Assembly (NCBI GenBank): GCA_003353825.1
Contig: PIVW01000299.1
Span: 1 to 7,274 of the forward strand
DNA length: 7,274 bases
Reading direction: 5' to 3'
From: Chloroflexota bacterium
GTDB lineage: Bacteria > Chloroflexota > Anaerolineae > J102
Position numbers and translations under genes: made by a program. Position 1 is the first letter of the stretch, and the number at the start of each line of letters is the position of its first letter. The notes beneath the pieces are model-generated. The model was given only the letters and a program-made list of their open reading frames with translations. It did not search any database and was not told where the DNA came from. Shown one piece after another: positions 6,307 through 7,274 of this stretch.

Positions 6307-6324
6307 GAGTTGTTACTGCAACTC
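6307..6324 (+). promoter_or_regulatory. Small inverted repeat GAGTTG/CAACTC
   Basis: GAGTTG (6307-6312) and CAACTC (6319-6324) are exact inverted repeats around a 6-base loop (TTACTG). No U-run follows, so it is not a normal terminator. It could be an operator half-site pair (12-base centre spacing) upstream of the aminotransferase, or a minor RNA hairpin. Confidence 0.3.
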
Positions 6325-6386
6325 CGCGAACTAAGGGTTGGTGACGGCGCATCTTCGCTGCGTTTGCACTCCATTTCACTACGTTC

Positions 6387-6391
6387 AGGAG
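6387..6391 (+). promoter_or_regulatory. Shine-Dalgarno of the aminotransferase gene
   Basis: AGGAG lies 9 bases before the ATG at 6401. It decides the start, since the gene runs off the window and the reading frame has to be placed from this end. Confidence 0.7.
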
Positions 6392-6400
6392 CCATCTCAT

Positions 6401-7274
6401 ATGGCCACCAGATACGACCCATTTCGATTTTCGCCAACCGCTTTACGTGGTCTGGAGCCGTCAGCCACACTGGTGATCAATGAGAAAGTAAATGAATTGT
6501 GGGCTGAGGGTCGAGAAGTCTATCATTTAGGGTTTGGCGAATCACGGTTTCCGGTACACCCCAAGATCGCAGAGGCGCTGCGGTCGCATGCGTATTACCA
6601 CAGCTATCTGCCATCTCAAGGCCTGCAAAAGGTGCGAGAATGTATCGCCGAATTCTATGAAACACGATTTCGGATACCGGCTCTGCCCGAGCGCATTATC
6701 CTAGGTCCGGGGAGTAAAGCGCTCATCCATACCCTTTTACAGGTTTTAGATGGTGAGTTAATCCTGCCAACGCCATCCTGGGTTAGTTACCAGCCACAGG
6801 CGCAGCTTGTAGGTAAGAGGGTCAATTGGGTACCAAGTACGCCAGAAAACGGTTACGAGTTGACAACGGCAGCCATACAAGAGACCGTCGAGCATTCGCG
6901 TAGGTATTGGGGAAATCCTGAAGTGCTGCTGATCAACAGCCCCAGCAATCCTACGGGTCGCATGCTGGATGCAGATTTTTTGGAGGATCTTGGGCAGTAC
7001 AGCCGTGAACAGGGATTGGTGATCTTGAGCGATGAGATATATGGGTTGGTATCGCACGGTAGAAAGCGCCATCATTCAGTTGCAAGGTACTATCCTGAAG
7101 GTACGGTGTTGTTGGGCGGCTTGAGCAAGCATCTGTCGTTGGGGGGGTGGCGTTTGGGGGTGGCTATTTTGCCCGCCACAAAGCCTGGCGCGCAAGTCAT
7201 GCGTGCTGTGCGCACCATCGCCAGTGAGACCTGGTCGGCAACAACTTCACCCGTACAATATGCTGCCATGCTTG
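6401..7274 (+). CDS. Pyridoxal-phosphate aminotransferase, class I/II (3' end outside window)
   Basis: This partial gene gives 291 codons of a fold-type-I aminotransferase with no stop before the window edge. It opens MATRYDPFRFSPTALRGLEP and has the substrate-side block YHLGFGESRFPVHP (41-54), the PLP-phosphate-side LGPGSKALIH (101-110), PTPSWVSY (123-130), NSPSNPTG (179-186, Asn183), SDEIYG (210-215, Asp211 and Tyr214) and the Schiff-base lysine Lys243 in GGLSKHLSLGGWRLG, with Arg251. About 100 C-terminal residues, including the arginine that binds the substrate carboxylate, should lie beyond the edge. It would move an amino group between an amino acid and a 2-oxo acid in the cytoplasm. The exact substrate cannot be read from these motifs. 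It sits downstream of, and in the same direction as, an amino-acid importer, which suggests but does not prove a catabolic or salvage partnership. Confidence 0.9.
   Translation, partial: MATRYDPFRFSPTALRGLEPSATLVINEKVNELWAEGREVYHLGFGESRFPVHPKIAEALRSHAYYHSYLPSQGLQKVRECIAEFYETRFRIPALPERIILGPGSKALIHTLLQVLDGELILPTPSWVSYQPQAQLVGKRVNWVPSTPENGYELTTAAIQETVEHSRRYWGNPEVLLINSPSNPTGRMLDADFLEDLGQYSREQGLVILSDEIYGLVSHGRKRHHSVARYYPEGTVLLGGLSKHLSLGGWRLGVAILPATKPGAQVMRAVRTIASETWSATTSPVQYAAML

Larger units (their letters stand above)
6155..6400. other. Intergenic region between livF and aminotransferase
   Basis: These 246 bases hold no credible gene. There is a perfect -35-like TTGACA (6204-6209) with no acceptable -10 at 16-18 bases, and a -10-like TAAAAT (6290-6295) with no good -35, so a separate promoter for the aminotransferase is possible but not demonstrated. 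A 6-bp hairpin lies at 6307-6324 and two short near-repeats at 6352-6386. No strong terminator follows livF, so read-through into the aminotransferase is also possible. Confidence 0.6.

Overview
The window holds one nearly complete branched-chain (hydrophobic) amino-acid ABC transporter operon of the LivKHMGF type. A decayed oxidoreductase fragment lies upstream on the opposite strand. A PLP-dependent aminotransferase lies downstream and is cut by the right edge. The DNA is of roughly even base composition, the genes are bacterial in layout, and the starts have strong Shine-Dalgarno (SD) sequences. A bacterium of the Chloroflexota (for example an Anaerolineae-like lineage) is my best guess. 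The reasons are the Pro/Glu/Thr/Ala-rich linker after the lipobox of the binding protein, the unusual N-terminal membrane extension on the LivH-like permease, and the sequence flavour of the aldo/keto reductase and aminotransferase. This is inference; no rRNA or other marker gene is present.

Layout. Positions 9-365 (minus strand) hold an aldo/keto reductase start: about 74 well-conserved residues behind a perfect SD, after which the homology stops. Positions 366-789 are a divergent intergenic region. It contains an imperfect inverted repeat (465-530), a good sigma-70-type promoter (580-608), a 10-bp palindrome at the expected transcription start (617-626), a leader hairpin (669-701), and two SD sequences in series that offer alternative in-frame starts for the first transporter gene. 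Positions 790-2139 encode the solute-binding lipoprotein. A 15-bp hairpin without a U-run (2171-2203) separates it from the membrane and ATPase genes: livH (2223-3467), livM (3464-4693), livG (4690-5460) and livF (5453-6154). From livH on, each start overlaps the preceding stop by 4, 4 and 8 bases, so these four are almost certainly translationally coupled. Positions 6155-6400 are non-coding, with a small hairpin and a pair of short near-repeats. A fold-type-I aminotransferase starts at 6401 behind a clear SD and runs off the window end.

How the genes work together. The lipoprotein would capture an amino acid or related solute outside the membrane. LivH and LivM would form the channel, and the LivG/LivF pair would power import. 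The aminotransferase may act on the imported substrate, but its distance of 246 bases and unknown specificity leave this open. The hairpin after the binding-protein gene is the expected device for making more binding protein than permease.

I see no clearly new biological system here. The most unusual item is the roughly 100-residue extra membrane region fused to the front of LivH. The leader architecture of the binding-protein gene (dual SD/start, palindrome, hairpin) and the 5' junction of the reductase fragment are worth a second look.
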